A stretch of 64,000 nucleotides of DNA from Streptomyces olindensis (lineage in GTDB: Bacteria; Actinomycetota; Actinomycetes; Streptomycetales; Streptomycetaceae). The notes under the pieces are model-generated. The model searched no databases. It saw only the letters and a program-made list of their open reading frames with translations, and was not told the origin of the DNA. The stretch's first letter is position 1. The number at the start of each line of letters is the position of its first letter. This document shows, piece after piece, positions 41,342 through 50,475 of the stretch. The stretch spans positions 196,775-260,774 of the forward strand of contig JJOH01000017.1 in assembly GCA_000696115.1 (NCBI GenBank), written 5' to 3'. Position numbers and translations under genes: made by a program.

Positions 41342-41565
41342 TGTCGGCCGGTACCAAGGCGTCCGAGCTGCGCGAGCTGGGCAACGAGGAGCTTCTGGCG
41401 AAGCTCCGCGAGGCCAAGGAAGAGCTGTTCAACCTCCGCTTCCAGGCGGCGACGGGCCAGCTCGAGAACCACGGTCGGCTCAAGGCCGTCCGCAAGGACA
41501 TCGCGCGGATCTACACCCTGATGCGTGAGCGCGAGCTGGGCATCGAGACGGTGGAGAGCGCCTGA
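41341..41565 (+). CDS. rpmC: 50S ribosomal protein L29
   Basis: 74 residues from ATG 41341: [40 protein letters not shown] and [16 protein letters not shown], a pair of long helices. It lies at the tunnel exit next to L23. Start and stop overlap both neighbours (TGATG arrangement), so translation is coupled. A GTG 3 bases earlier is an alternative. Confidence 0.96.
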   Translation: MSAGTKASELRELGNEELLAKLREAKEELFNLRFQAATGQLENHGRLKAVRKDIARIYTLMRERELGIETVESA

Positions 41566-41852
41566 TGAGCGAGAGCAACGTGACTGAAGAGACCAAGACG
41601 GACCGCGGTTTCCGCAAGACCCGTGAGGGTCTGGTCGTCAGCGACAAGATGGACAAGACCGTCGTCGTCGCCGTCGAGGACCGCGTCAAGCACGCGCTGT
41701 ACGGCAAGGTCATCCGTCGTACGAACAAGCTCAAGGCCCACGACGAGCAGAACGCCGCGGGTGTCGGCGACCGCGTCCTCCTCATGGAGACCCGGCCGCT
41801 GTCCGCGACCAAGCGCTGGCGCGTCGTCGAGATCCTCGAGAAGGCCAAGTAA
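41565..41852 (+). CDS. rpsQ: 30S ribosomal protein S17
   Basis: 95 residues: an N-terminal acidic stretch ([20 protein letters not shown]) then [40 protein letters not shown] and [20 protein letters not shown], the OB fold. Last gene of the S10 unit before a 101-base gap with two hairpins. Confidence 0.97.
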   Translation: MSESNVTEETKTDRGFRKTREGLVVSDKMDKTVVVAVEDRVKHALYGKVIRRTNKLKAHDEQNAAGVGDRVLLMETRPLSATKRWRVVEILEKAK

Positions 41853-41857
41853 TCCCT

Positions 41858-41924
41858 CCTAGGGGGACTCCCTAGGAATCGTTCCGCCAGGCTCGGGGTG
41901 GGTGTGCACTGGCGCACCCGCCCC
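41858..41924 (+). promoter_or_regulatory. Two tandem hairpins between rpsQ and rplN
   Basis: First CCTAGGG / CCCTAGG with a 5-nt loop (41858-41876), then GGGGTGGGTGTGC / GCGCACCCGCCCC with two G-U pairs (41895-41924). They fill most of the gap that separates the S10 and spc parts of the cluster and could attenuate or process the long mRNA. Confidence 0.6.
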
Positions 41925-41953
41925 GGGAACCGGCAGACAACCAGGAGATAGAC

Positions 41954-42322
41954 GTGATCCAGCAGGAGTCGCGACTGCGCGTCGCCGACAACACGGGTGC
42001 GAAGGAGATCCTCTGCATCCGTGTGCTCGGCGGCTCCGGTCGCCGCTACGCGGGTATCGGTGACGTCATCGTCGCCACCGTCAAGGACGCGATCCCCGGT
42101 GGCAACGTGAAGAAGGGTGACGTCGTCAAGGCGGTCATCGTTCGCACCGTCAAGGAGCGCCGCCGTCCGGACGGCTCGTACATCCGCTTCGACGAGAACG
42201 CCGCCGTCATTCTGAAGAACGACGGCGACCCTCGTGGCACCCGTATCTTCGGCCCGGTCGGCCGTGAGCTGCGCGAGAAGAAGTTCATGAAGATCATCTC
42301 CCTCGCGCCGGAGGTGCTGTGA
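41954..42322 (+). CDS. rplN: 50S ribosomal protein L14
   Basis: 122 residues from GTG 41954, AGGAG upstream. [60 protein letters not shown] and the end [11 protein letters not shown] are all conserved. L14 lies at the subunit interface. Confidence 0.98.
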   Translation: MIQQESRLRVADNTGAKEILCIRVLGGSGRRYAGIGDVIVATVKDAIPGGNVKKGDVVKAVIVRTVKERRRPDGSYIRFDENAAVILKNDGDPRGTRIFGPVGRELREKKFMKIISLAPEVL

Positions 42323-42324
42323 GC

Positions 42325-42648
42325 ATGAAGATCAAGAAGGGCGACCTGGTCCAGGTCATCACCGGTAAGGACAAGGGCAAGCAGGGCAAGGTCATCGCGG
42401 CCTTCCCCCGCGAGGACCGTGTCCTGGTCGAGGGTGTCAACCGGGTCAAGAAGCACACCAAGGCCGGTCCGACGGCTCGCGGTTCGCAGGCCGGCGGCAT
42501 CGTCACCACCGAGGCGCCGATCCACGTCTCCAACGTCCAGCTGGTCGTGGAGAAGGACGGCAAGAAGGTCGTGACCCGCGTCGGTTACCGCTTCGACGAC
42601 GAAGGCAACAAGATCCGCGTTGCCAAGCGGACGGGTGAGGACATCTGA
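42325..42648 (+). CDS. rplX: 50S ribosomal protein L24
   Basis: 107 residues from ATG 42325: [20 protein letters not shown] with the KOW motif [10 protein letters not shown], then [24 protein letters not shown] at 42319 overlapping the rplN stop is the alternative start. L24 starts 50S assembly. Its TGA overlaps the ATG of rplE. Confidence 0.96.
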   Translation: MKIKKGDLVQVITGKDKGKQGKVIAAFPREDRVLVEGVNRVKKHTKAGPTARGSQAGGIVTTEAPIHVSNVQLVVEKDGKKVVTRVGYRFDDEGNKIRVAKRTGEDI

Positions 42649-43205
42649 TGGCTACCACCACCACTCCGCGTCTGAAGCAGAAGTACCGTGAGGAGATCAC
42701 GGGCAAGCTGCGTGACGAGTTCAAGTACGAGAACGTCATGCAGATCCCCGGTCTCGTCAAGATCGTGGTCAACATGGGTGTGGGCGACGCCGCCCGCGAC
42801 TCCAAGCTGATCGAGGGCGCCATCCGCGACCTCACCACGATCACCGGTCAGAAGCCGGCCGTCACCAAGGCCCGCAAGTCCATCGCGCAGTTCAAGCTGC
42901 GTGAGGGTCAGCCGATCGGTGCCCACGTCACGCTCCGTGGCGACCGCATGTGGGAGTTCCTGGACCGCACCCTGTCGCTGGCGCTCCCGCGCATCCGCGA
43001 CTTCCGCGGCCTGTCCCCCAAGCAGTTCGACGGCCGTGGCAACTACACCTTCGGTCTCACGGAGCAGGTCATGTTCCACGAGATCGACCAGGACAAGATC
43101 GACCGCGTCCGGGGTATGGACATCACCGTGGTCACCACGGCGACCAACGACGCTGAGGGCCGCGCGCTCCTCCGTCACCTCGGCTTCCCCTTCAAGGAGG
43201 CGTGA
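42648..43205 (+). CDS. rplE: 50S ribosomal protein L5
   Basis: 185 residues: [60 protein letters not shown] and [20 protein letters not shown]. It binds 5S rRNA and P-site tRNA and contacts S13. Confidence 0.98.
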   Translation: MATTTTPRLKQKYREEITGKLRDEFKYENVMQIPGLVKIVVNMGVGDAARDSKLIEGAIRDLTTITGQKPAVTKARKSIAQFKLREGQPIGAHVTLRGDRMWEFLDRTLSLALPRIRDFRGLSPKQFDGRGNYTFGLTEQVMFHEIDQDKIDRVRGMDITVVTTATNDAEGRALLRHLGFPFKEA

Positions 43206-43210
43206 GCGAG

Positions 43211-43396
43211 ATGGCGAAGAAGGCTCTGATCGCGAAGGCTGCCCGCAAGCCCAAGTTCGGCGTGCGTGCGTACACCCGCTGCCAGCGCTGCGGTCGTCCG
43301 CACTCCGTGTACCGCAAGTTCGGCCTGTGCCGCGTGTGCCTTCGTGAGATGGCTCACCGTGGCGAGCTGCCGGGCGTGACCAAGAGCTCCTGGTAA
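43211..43396 (+). CDS. rpsZ: 30S ribosomal protein S14, zinc type (type Z)
   Basis: 61 residues from ATG 43211, with AAGGAGG upstream inside the rplE end. [40 protein letters not shown] (four zinc-binding Cys), ending LPGVTKSSW. The short four-Cys form marks the housekeeping S14, unlike longer zinc-free paralogues induced under zinc limitation. Confidence 0.97.
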   Translation: MAKKALIAKAARKPKFGVRAYTRCQRCGRPHSVYRKFGLCRVCLREMAHRGELPGVTKSSW

Positions 43397-43437
43397 TCCC
43401 CCTAAAAAGGGATTCGCAGGGCTCTCGGTAAGCATCT

Positions 43438-43500
43438 GGGGCGGCAGGACGTCCAGCCCACATGCCTTAGGCTTGTGGGGTTGGGCGTCTGCCGCCGCCC
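43438..43500 (+). promoter_or_regulatory. Long hairpin between rpsZ and rpsH
   Basis: The two halves of these 63 bases pair along nearly their whole length: GGGCGGCAG with CTGCCGCC-GCCC, GACG with CGTC, then CCCACA with TGTGGG around a loop CTTAGG-like centre, with small bulges. It begins 41 bases after the rpsZ stop and ends 109 bases before rpsH, and no T tract follows. Candidate regulatory or processing structure in the spc mRNA. Confidence 0.65.
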
Positions 43501-43609
43501 TTAAGACTTACTACGCCGTAGGTCCACCGCGCCGCACCCGTCCCGTCTCGGATCGGGGAGAGGGATGGCGCACCAGGAAACCCCGGCGAGAGAGGCCGAA
43601 GGCCAATTC

Positions 43610-44008
43610 ATGACCATGACTGATCCGATCGCAGACATGCTGACGCGTCTGCGGAACGCGAACTCGGCGTACCACGACTCCGTGGCGATGCCGCACTCGA
43701 AGATCAAGTCGCACATCGCGGAGATCCTCCAGCAGGAGGGCTTCATCACGGGCTGGAAGGTCGAGGACGCCGAGGTCGGCAAGAACCTCGTCCTGGAGCT
43801 GAAGTTCGGCCCCAACCGTGAGCGCTCCATCGCGGGCATCAAGCGGATCTCCAAGCCCGGTCTCCGGGTGTACGCGAAGTCCACCAACCTGCCGAAGGTT
43901 CTGGGCGGCCTGGGCGTGGCCATCATCTCCACGTCCCACGGACTCCTGACCGACAAGCAGGCGCAGAAGAAGGGCGTGGGTGGGGAAGTCCTCGCCTACG
44001 TCTGGTAA
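43610..44008 (+). CDS. rpsH: 30S ribosomal protein S8
   Basis: 132 residues from ATG 43610: [40 protein letters not shown] and [20 protein letters not shown]. The longer upstream frame is not conserved. In E. coli S8 is the translational repressor of the spc operon, which makes the hairpin just upstream worth noting. Confidence 0.96.
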   Translation: MTMTDPIADMLTRLRNANSAYHDSVAMPHSKIKSHIAEILQQEGFITGWKVEDAEVGKNLVLELKFGPNRERSIAGIKRISKPGLRVYAKSTNLPKVLGGLGVAIISTSHGLLTDKQAQKKGVGGEVLAYVW

Positions 44009-44031
44009 TTCGGGAACGGAGGAGAGACACA

Positions 44032-44571
44032 ATGTCGCGTATCGGCAAGCTCCCCATCCCGGTTCCCGCCGGCGTGGACGTCACCATCGACGGCCGTACG
44101 GTCTCGGTCAAGGGCCCCAAGGGCGAACTGACCCACACCGTTGTCGCGCCGATCGACATCGCTAAGGGCGAGGACGGCACCCTCCAGGTGCTCCGCCCGA
44201 ACGACGAGCGGCACTGCAAGGCCCTGCACGGCCTGTCCCGCACGCTGGTGGCGAACATGATCACCGGTGTGACCCAGGGATACGTCAAGAAGCTCGAGAT
44301 CAGCGGTGTCGGTTACCGCGTCCAGGCCAAGGGCTCCAACCTGGAGTTCTCCCTGGGCTACAGCCACCCGATCCTGGTCGAGGCCCCCGAGGGCATCACC
44401 TTCAAGGTGGAGACCCCGACCCGATTCTCGATCGAGGGCATCGACAAGCAGAAGGTCGGCGAGGTTGCGGCCAACATCCGCAAGCTGCGCAAGCCCGACC
44501 CGTACAAGGCCAAGGGCGTCAAGTACGAGGGCGAAGTCATCCGCCGCAAGGTCGGAAAGGCGGGTAAGTAA
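44032..44571 (+). CDS. rplF: 50S ribosomal protein L6
   Basis: 179 residues: [52 protein letters not shown] and [20 protein letters not shown], ending in [19 protein letters not shown]. Two similar domains; binds near the sarcin-ricin loop. GGAGGAGAG precedes the ATG. Confidence 0.98.
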   Translation: MSRIGKLPIPVPAGVDVTIDGRTVSVKGPKGELTHTVVAPIDIAKGEDGTLQVLRPNDERHCKALHGLSRTLVANMITGVTQGYVKKLEISGVGYRVQAKGSNLEFSLGYSHPILVEAPEGITFKVETPTRFSIEGIDKQKVGEVAANIRKLRKPDPYKAKGVKYEGEVIRRKVGKAGK

Positions 44572-44574
44572 GCC

Positions 44575-44958
44575 ATGGCATACGGGCAGAAGATCCTGAA
44601 GGGCGACGCCTACAAGCGCGCCGCGATCAAGCGCCGTCACATCCGGATCCGCAAGCGGATCAACGGTACGGCGGAGCGTCCCCGTCTGGTCGTGACCCGC
44701 TCCAACCGCCACATCGTGGCGCAGGTGATCGACGACCTGAAGGGCCACACCCTGGCGTCGGCGTCCACCCTGGACGCGTCGATCCGCGGTGGCGAGGGCG
44801 ACAAGTCCGCGCAGGCCAAGCAGGTCGGTGCCCTGGTCGCCGAGCGCGCCAAGGCCGCCGGTGTCGAGGCCGTCGTGTTCGACCGTGGTGGCAACCAGTA
44901 CGCCGGGCGCATCGCCGCCCTGGCAGACGCCGCCCGCGAAGCCGGACTCAAGTTCTGA
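44575..44958 (+). CDS. rplR: 50S ribosomal protein L18
   Basis: 127 residues: [60 protein letters not shown] and [20 protein letters not shown]. Carries 5S rRNA into the 50S together with L5. It starts 3 bases after rplF stops. Confidence 0.98.
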   Translation: MAYGQKILKGDAYKRAAIKRRHIRIRKRINGTAERPRLVVTRSNRHIVAQVIDDLKGHTLASASTLDASIRGGEGDKSAQAKQVGALVAERAKAAGVEAVVFDRGGNQYAGRIAALADAAREAGLKF

Positions 44959-44999
44959 GTCGGTTCCGTAGCTAGCGGAGACAGAGAGAGGTAATTCCA

Positions 45000-45605
45000 A
45001 TGGCTGGACCCCAGCGCCGCGGTGGCGGTGCCGGTGGCGGCGAGCGGCGGGACCGGAAGGGCCGTGACGGCGGCGCAGCTGCCGCCGAGAAGACCGCGTA
45101 CGTTGAGCGCGTCGTCGCGATCAACCGCGTCGCCAAGGTTGTGAAGGGTGGTCGTCGCTTCAGCTTCACCGCGCTGGTCGTGGTGGGCGACGGTGACGGC
45201 ACCGTGGGTGTCGGATACGGCAAGGCCAAGGAGGTGCCGGCCGCCATCGCCAAGGGCGTTGAGGAGGCCAAGAAGCACTTCTTCAAGGTCCCCCGCATCC
45301 AGGGCACCATCCCGCACCCGATCCAGGGTGAGAAGGCTGCCGGCGTCGTGCTGCTCAAGCCGGCTTCGCCGGGTACCGGTGTGATCGCCGGTGGTCCCGT
45401 GCGTGCCGTGCTCGAGTGCGCCGGTATCCACGACGTGCTGTCGAAGTCGCTCGGCTCCGACAACGCGATCAACATCGTGCACGCGACCGTGGAGGCCCTG
45501 AAGGGCCTGCAGCGTCCCGAGGAGATCGCGGCCCGCCGTGGTCTGCCCCTGGAGGACGTCGCCCCCGCGGCTCTGCTGCGCGCTCGTGCCGGGGCGGGTG
45601 TGTGA
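45000..45605 (+). CDS. rpsE: 30S ribosomal protein S5
   Basis: 201 residues. A Gly/Arg-rich N-terminus ([20 protein letters not shown]) precedes the core [40 protein letters not shown] and [20 protein letters not shown]. The beta-loop where spectinomycin resistance arises ([10 protein letters not shown]) is wild-type in form. A GAGAGAGG ribosome site lies upstream. Confidence 0.97.
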   Translation: MAGPQRRGGGAGGGERRDRKGRDGGAAAAEKTAYVERVVAINRVAKVVKGGRRFSFTALVVVGDGDGTVGVGYGKAKEVPAAIAKGVEEAKKHFFKVPRIQGTIPHPIQGEKAAGVVLLKPASPGTGVIAGGPVRAVLECAGIHDVLSKSLGSDNAINIVHATVEALKGLQRPEEIAARRGLPLEDVAPAALLRARAGAGV

Positions 45606-45607
45606 TC

Positions 45608-45790
45608 ATGGCACAGCTCAAGATCACGCAGGTCAAGTCCTACATCGGCAGCAAGCAGAACCACCGTGACACCCTGCGCTCCCTTGGTCTCAAGGGGATC
45701 AACACGCAGGTCGTCAAGGAGGACCGCCCCGAGTTCCGCGGCATGGTGCACACCGTCCGCCACCTCGTGACGGTCGAGGAGGTCGACTGA
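45608..45790 (+). CDS. rpmD: 50S ribosomal protein L30
   Basis: 60 residues from ATG 45608: [40 protein letters not shown] and [11 protein letters not shown], the whole ferredoxin-like L30. It sits 2 bases after rpsE and 2 bases before rplO, so it is tightly coupled to both. Confidence 0.96.
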   Translation: MAQLKITQVKSYIGSKQNHRDTLRSLGLKGINTQVVKEDRPEFRGMVHTVRHLVTVEEVD

Positions 45791-45792
45791 TC

Positions 45793-46248
45793 ATGGCGGA
45801 GAACAACCCGCTGAAGATCCACAACCTCCGTCCCGCCCCGGGCGCCAAGACCGCCAAGACCCGTGTCGGTCGTGGTGAGGCGTCGAAGGGTAAGACGGCC
45901 GGTCGTGGTACCAAGGGCACCAAGGCCCGTTACCAGGTTCCGGAGCGCTTCGAGGGTGGCCAGATGCCGCTCCACATGCGCCTCCCGAAGCTGAAGGGCT
46001 TCAAGAACCCGTTCAAGACCGAGTACCAGGTCGTGAACCTGGACAAGCTCGCCTCCCTCTACCCCGAGGGTGGGGAGGTCACGGTCGAGGACCTGGTCGC
46101 CAAGGGCGCCGTTCGCAAGAACAGCCTCGTCAAGGTGCTCGGCCAGGGCGAGGTCTCCGTGGCGCTGCAGGTGACGGTCGACGCCGTCTCCGGCTCCGCC
46201 AAGGAGAAGATCACCGCCGCCGGCGGCACCGTCACCGAGCTCGTCTGA
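45793..46248 (+). CDS. rplO: 50S ribosomal protein L15
   Basis: 151 residues: [40 protein letters not shown] and [20 protein letters not shown], then [20 protein letters not shown]. Late 50S assembly protein. Last ribosomal protein before a hairpin and secY. Confidence 0.97.
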   Translation: MAENNPLKIHNLRPAPGAKTAKTRVGRGEASKGKTAGRGTKGTKARYQVPERFEGGQMPLHMRLPKLKGFKNPFKTEYQVVNLDKLASLYPEGGEVTVEDLVAKGAVRKNSLVKVLGQGEVSVALQVTVDAVSGSAKEKITAAGGTVTELV

Positions 46249-46283
46249 ACCTCACAGGCGTCTCGATGACCTGAGCGGTCCCG

Positions 46284-46318
46284 ACCGGGGATACCCCACA
46301 AAATGGGGTATCCCCGGT
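46284..46318 (+). terminator. Hairpin between rplO and secY
   Basis: Perfect 15-bp inverted repeat ACCGGGGATACCCCA / TGGGGTATCCCCGGT with loop CAAAA, 35 bases after rplO and 166 before secY. No T tract follows, but stems this strong are typical Streptomyces terminators. secY then needs its own promoter, possibly near TTGACC at 46409-46414. Confidence 0.75.
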
Positions 46319-46484
46319 TGGTCGTTCCTAGGGCGGCAGTCTCGCCGGTAAGGTGGCCTGCACTGCCCTCTTTTCACAGGGTGCTTCACTTCGGGCACTC
46401 TGAGCGGCAGTTGACCGTTACCTATTCGTCGAACCTCAAGACCGTCACCCTTGACGCAGTTGCGCGGGGGTCGCAGGAGGCACC

Positions 46485-47798
46485 GTGCTCACCGCGTTCG
46501 CCCGGGCGTTCAAGACGCCCGACCTGCGCAAGAAGCTGCTCTTCACGCTCGGCATCATCGTGATCTACCGGATCGGTACCCACATTCCGATCCCCGGCGT
46601 CGACTACAGGGCAGTTCAGACCTGTGTCGACCAGGCGAACGCCACCTCGGGCATCTTCGGCCTGATCAACATGTTCAGTGGTGGCGCGCTGCTGCAGATC
46701 ACGATCTTCGCGCTCGGCATCATGCCGTACATCACGGCGAGCATCATCCTTCAGCTGCTGACCGTGGTGATCCCGCGTCTGGAAGCTCTCAAGAAGGAGG
46801 GGCAGTCCGGCACGGCGAAGATCACGCAGTACACCCGGTACCTGACCGTGGCGCTCGCCATCCTCCAGGGCACCGGCCTCGTCGCCACCGCCCGCAGCGG
46901 CGCCCTCTTCCAGGGCTGCCCGGTGGCCAGCCAGATCGTTCCCGACCAGTCGATCTTCGTCACCGTCACCATGGTCATCACCATGACCGCCGGTACGGCG
47001 ACCGTGATGTGGCTCGGTGAGCTCATCACCGACCGCGGCATCGGCAACGGCATGTCGATCCTGATGTTCATCTCGATCGCCGCCACCTTCCCGGCAGGGC
47101 TGTGGGCCATCAAGACGCAGGGCTCCCTGGCCGGCGGCTGGATCGAGTTCGGCATCGTGTGTGCCATCGGCCTGGTGATGATCGGCCTGGTCGTCTTCGT
47201 CGAGCAGGCCCAGCGGCGTATTCCGGTGCAGTACGCGAAGCGCATGATCGGCCGGAGGTCCTACGGCGGCACGTCGACGTACATTCCGCTGAAGGTCAAC
47301 CAGGCGGGCATCATCCCTGTGATCTTCGCCTCGTCGCTGCTCTACATCCCGGCACTGATCGCGCAGTTCGCCGGTGGCAGCGCCGACTGGAAGACCTGGA
47401 TCGAACAGAACCTCGCGAAGCCGAACGCTCCGGCGCACATCACCCTCTACTTCCTCCTGATCGTCTTCTTCGCCTTCTTCTACGTGGCCATCTCGTTCAA
47501 CCCCGAGGAAGTCGCGGACAACATGAAGAAGTATGGTGGCTTCATCCCGGGCATCCGGGCTGGCCGACCGACCGCTGAGTACCTGTCGTACGTGCTCAAC
47601 CGGATCACCTGGCCGGGTTCGCTGTATCTGGGTCTGATCGCTCTTGTCCCGACGATGGCGTTGGCTGGTTTCGAAGCAGACCAGAACTTCCCGTTCGGAG
47701 GGACCAGCATCCTGATCATCGTGGGTGTCGGCCTCGAAACGGTGAAGCAGATCGAGAGCCAGCTCCAGCAGCGCAATTACGAAGGGTTCCTCCGCTGA
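46485..47798 (+). CDS. secY: Preprotein translocase subunit SecY
   Basis: 437 residues from GTG 46485 with GGAGG upstream. Ten membrane helices; LRKKLLFTLGIIVIYRIGTH, the plug region with FGLINMFSGGALLQITIFAL, GIMPYITASIILQLLTVVIP, and the cytoplasmic loop AQRRIPVQYAKRMIGRRSYG that contacts SecA and ribosome. It forms the protein-conducting channel with SecE. Its TGA overlaps the adk ATG. Confidence 0.98.
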   Translation: MLTAFARAFKTPDLRKKLLFTLGIIVIYRIGTHIPIPGVDYRAVQTCVDQANATSGIFGLINMFSGGALLQITIFALGIMPYITASIILQLLTVVIPRLEALKKEGQSGTAKITQYTRYLTVALAILQGTGLVATARSGALFQGCPVASQIVPDQSIFVTVTMVITMTAGTATVMWLGELITDRGIGNGMSILMFISIAATFPAGLWAIKTQGSLAGGWIEFGIVCAIGLVMIGLVVFVEQAQRRIPVQYAKRMIGRRSYGGTSTYIPLKVNQAGIIPVIFASSLLYIPALIAQFAGGSADWKTWIEQNLAKPNAPAHITLYFLLIVFFAFFYVAISFNPEEVADNMKKYGGFIPGIRAGRPTAEYLSYVLNRITWPGSLYLGLIALVPTMALAGFEADQNFPFGGTSILIIVGVGLETVKQIESQLQQRNYEGFLR

Positions 47799-48448
47799 TG
47801 CGTATCGTCCTCGTCGGGCCGCCGGGTGCCGGTAAGGGAACGCAGGCCGCGTTCCTCGCCAAGAACCTGTCGATCCCGCACATCTCCACGGGCGACCTGT
47901 TCCGCGCGAACATCAGCCAGGGCACAGAGCTCGGGCTGCGTGCGAAGTCCTACATGGACGCGGGACAGCTGGTGCCCGACGAGGTCACCATCGGCATGGC
48001 GCGCGACCGTATGCAGCAGCCGGACGCGGTCGGGGGCTTCCTCCTCGACGGCTTCCCGCGGAACGTCGCCCAAGCGGAAGCGCTCGACGAGATGCTGCGT
48101 GAAGCAGACATCAAGATCGACGCGGTGCTGGACCTGGAGGTCCCCGAGGACGAGGTCGTCAAGCGGATCGCCGGCCGGCGGATCTGCCGCAACGACTCGG
48201 CGCACGTGTTCCACGTCACCTACAACCCGCCTGCGGCGGAGGGCGTGTGCGATGTGTGCGGTGGTGAACTCTACCAACGTGATGACGACCGTGAGGACAC
48301 GGTGCGTCGGCGGCTGGAGGTCTACCACACGCAGACCGAGCCGATCATCGACTACTACAAGGCCCAGGGCCTGGTGACCACGGTCTCCGCGATGGGGAAG
48401 GTGGCGGACGTCACGAAGCGGGCCATGTCGGCGCTACCCGGTTCGTAA
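47798..48448 (+). CDS. adk: Adenylate kinase
   Basis: 216 residues. P-loop GPPGAGKGTQ at about 7-16, AMP-binding ISTGDLFRANI, FLLDGFPRNVAQAEAL, LID segment GRRICRNDSAHVFHVTYNPP with CDVCGG downstream, giving three Cys and a His able to hold zinc. Converts AMP and ATP to two ADP. ATG overlaps the secY stop, the usual secY-adk coupling. A very strong terminator follows. Confidence 0.98.
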   Translation: MRIVLVGPPGAGKGTQAAFLAKNLSIPHISTGDLFRANISQGTELGLRAKSYMDAGQLVPDEVTIGMARDRMQQPDAVGGFLLDGFPRNVAQAEALDEMLREADIKIDAVLDLEVPEDEVVKRIAGRRICRNDSAHVFHVTYNPPAAEGVCDVCGGELYQRDDDREDTVRRRLEVYHTQTEPIIDYYKAQGLVTTVSAMGKVADVTKRAMSALPGS

Positions 48449-48457
48449 CAGCTCGCA

Positions 48458-48498
48458 AAGCAAGGCAGCGGCCCCCGACGGGGGCCGCTGCCTTGCTT
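48458..48498 (+). terminator. Terminator after adk
   Basis: Perfect 19-bp inverted repeat (AAGCAAGGCAGCGGCCCCC and complement) with a 3-nt loop, 9 bases after the adk stop. It cuts adk from the genes that follow, unlike the common adk-map read-through. Confidence 0.92.
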
Positions 48499-48532
48499 CT
48501 TGGGGACCCCGAAAGTGCTCTGCCGAGGAGGT

Positions 48533-49732
48533 ATGGCCATCAAGCTCGAACAGTTGCCACGGCCCGACGATTCCACCGAGCGGGAGCAGCCGTCGCTGCT
48601 CCGCCGCAGGGGTCGCAGCCTGGTGGTCGCCGTGGTCGTCGTGGTCGCCGCAGTCATCGGGGCGTCGTTGGCCCTGACGGGCGGTGACCCGGAAGCGCAG
48701 TCCGAGGCCCCGGACGTGGTGGCCCGTCCGGACCAGTCCCCGCCGCGCGAGCTGATAGCCGCAGGGCAGGTCGCCGTCTCGGCGTACTACACGACGAAGC
48801 TCGTGCAGCAGCCGGGCGGGGACGCGGTGAACGCACGCGAGTGGACTCTGTACAACACCGCGACCAAGCGGTACGAGAAGACCGACTGGGCCTGGCTCGA
48901 TGTCGCTCCCGGGATGAAGACGGCCGCGGTGCTGGAGGGCGATCTGCCCGTCAAACGCATAGGCCTGATGGACCTGTCCACGGGCAAGGTCCAGCGCTGG
49001 ATCGAGGTCGACAAGGGCGTGGGCGGTGTGCAGTTCTCGCCGGACGGCGAGCGCCTGGTGGCGACGACGTACAACCACCACCCGGACGGCCTCTTCCAGG
49101 ACGCGCCGGTGCGTGTGGAGCGTGCGTCGGGGGGTGGCAAGGGTCAGGAGATGCCGGGGCCGAAGCAGAGCCGTACCGGCTTCTATGTCATCGATGTCGA
49201 CTCCGGCCGGGCGGCATTCAGTGAGCGGCCGGCCAAGAAGGACAGTCTCGCGGCCATGGCCGGCACCGGGCGTCAGGACTTCACCTGGAGCCGTGACGGC
49301 AAGACGCTGTGGGAGCAGAGGCTCGACCGGCCGGGCAGGAACTACTACGACGTGAACGGCAGGCTGAAGTCGCTTCCGCAGCAGAAGACCGATCAGATCT
49401 TTCCGCCGGTGGCTACGTCCCCGGACGGAAAACTGGTGACCGGCGGCTTCGCGGGGAGCAAGGAAGGCCAGATCGTCTCCGCGGTTCTGGACGCGAAGAC
49501 CGGCAAGCGGAGCGCGGTCGTACCCGGACAGCAGCTTCTCGCGTGGGCGGACAACACCCACCTCATCGCCTGGCGGTGCGACCCCGGCCAGTGCCAGCCC
49601 GGCAAGGGTGAGTTCCGCAACCAGCTGGTCCTGGTCAGCCTGGACGACGACAAGGTGACACCGCTCTCGGGCTTCCGCAAAGCCCAGGTCGACTACGTCG
49701 GCCGCTGGAACCCGGTCTTCACCAGGCGCTGA
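48533..49732 (+). CDS. Membrane-anchored WD40-like beta-propeller protein
   Basis: 399 residues from ATG 48533. A cytoplasmic N-terminus (AIKLEQLPRPDDSTEREQPS) leads to one membrane helix SLVVAVVVVVAAVIGASLAL (about residues 33-52), then an extracellular part with repeated beta-propeller blades: GGVQFSPDGERLVATTY, DFTWSRDGKTLWEQRL, VATSPDGKLVTGGFAG and LAWADNTHLIAWRC. No enzyme motif. The GAGGAGG just before ATG is only one base away, so the true start is uncertain. It interrupts the usual adk-map order. Confidence 0.8.
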   Translation: MAIKLEQLPRPDDSTEREQPSLLRRRGRSLVVAVVVVVAAVIGASLALTGGDPEAQSEAPDVVARPDQSPPRELIAAGQVAVSAYYTTKLVQQPGGDAVNAREWTLYNTATKRYEKTDWAWLDVAPGMKTAAVLEGDLPVKRIGLMDLSTGKVQRWIEVDKGVGGVQFSPDGERLVATTYNHHPDGLFQDAPVRVERASGGGKGQEMPGPKQSRTGFYVIDVDSGRAAFSERPAKKDSLAAMAGTGRQDFTWSRDGKTLWEQRLDRPGRNYYDVNGRLKSLPQQKTDQIFPPVATSPDGKLVTGGFAGSKEGQIVSAVLDAKTGKRSAVVPGQQLLAWADNTHLIAWRCDPGQCQPGKGEFRNQLVLVSLDDDKVTPLSGFRKAQVDYVGRWNPVFTRR

Positions 49733-49742
49733 CCGTCGCCGC

Positions 49743-49770
49743 GGTCCCAGGTGGATGCGCACCTGGGACC
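49743..49770 (+). terminator. First hairpin after the beta-propeller gene
   Basis: GGTCCCAGGT / ACCTGGGACC, perfect 10-bp stem with an 8-nt loop, 10 bases after the stop. Confidence 0.8.
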
Positions 49771-49783
49771 GGCCACACCAAAA

Positions 49784-49832
49784 GCTCCGGCCGGTGCAGA
49801 CGAATCGTTTGATCGTCTGCACCGGCCGGAGC
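49784..49832. terminator. Bidirectional terminator between convergent genes
   Basis: Perfect 20-bp inverted repeat (GCTCCGGCCGGTGCAGACGA and complement) with a 9-nt loop, between the beta-propeller gene and the convergent secreted-protein gene. Confidence 0.9.
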
Positions 49833-49855
49833 TGAGCTCTCGGTGCCGAACGGGC

Positions 49856-50242
49856 CTACTCGTCGAAGTACCAGTCCGAGCGGACACAGGAGCCGGAGCC
49901 GTTCCAGCAGATGGCCAGACCGTGCGAGATGTTGCCTATCATGTCGTAGCCGTTGTCGGACCGGTCGCAGCCGGCGTCTCCGCCGTCCTCTTCCTTGATG
50001 ACCCACACCAGGCCGGTGCCACTGCTGTTGAGTCGCTCCAGGTACCCCGTGACGCCGTAGCCGTCAGCCAGCTTGTCGCAGACGGTGATGTCGTCACCAT
50101 CGTCGTTGAACGTCACCGTGCCCCGGTTGCCGTACCAGAGGGGCCCCTCGTCGTCGGCCATGGCGGGCGAGGCCGCGGTGAAGCCGATCAGAGCGGCGAC
50201 GGCACCGGCCGCGGCCATGCGGGACAGAGCTCTCTTGATCAC
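49856..50242 (-). CDS. Small secreted protein, function unknown
   Basis: 128 residues from GTG 50242 with GGGGG upstream. Signal peptide VIKRALSRMAAAGAVAALIG, FTAASPAMA, cleavage after AMA. The mature part is acidic with four Cys (VCDKLAD, AGCDRSD, AICWNG, SCVRSD), enough for two disulphides, and aromatic-rich ends (PLWYGNRGTVTFNDDGDD, SDWYFDE). I do not recognise a family. It runs against all neighbours, inside the otherwise conserved adk-map interval, which suggests acquisition. Confidence 0.75.
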   Translation of the reverse strand: MIKRALSRMAAAGAVAALIGFTAASPAMADDEGPLWYGNRGTVTFNDDGDDITVCDKLADGYGVTGYLERLNSSGTGLVWVIKEEDGGDAGCDRSDNGYDMIGNISHGLAICWNGSGSCVRSDWYFDE

Positions 50243-50475
50243 TTGTACCCCCGTTTTTTGAGGACCGTGTATCCGGTCCGGAATGTATGGAGCTGAGTCG
50301 TCGACCCGACATCGCCGGGTGGCAACTGCGAGGCTAGAGTGGCTGGTTGGGTTCGTCAACGATTTTGTTGCTGAGGGTGCAGGTGTGACTGCGCCCCGGT
50401 GCCCCGGCTTCGGCTCGCGTGGACGCGTATCGTGGAGGGGTTCACGTAAACCCGCGGCAGGAGGCGGCAGCCCAG

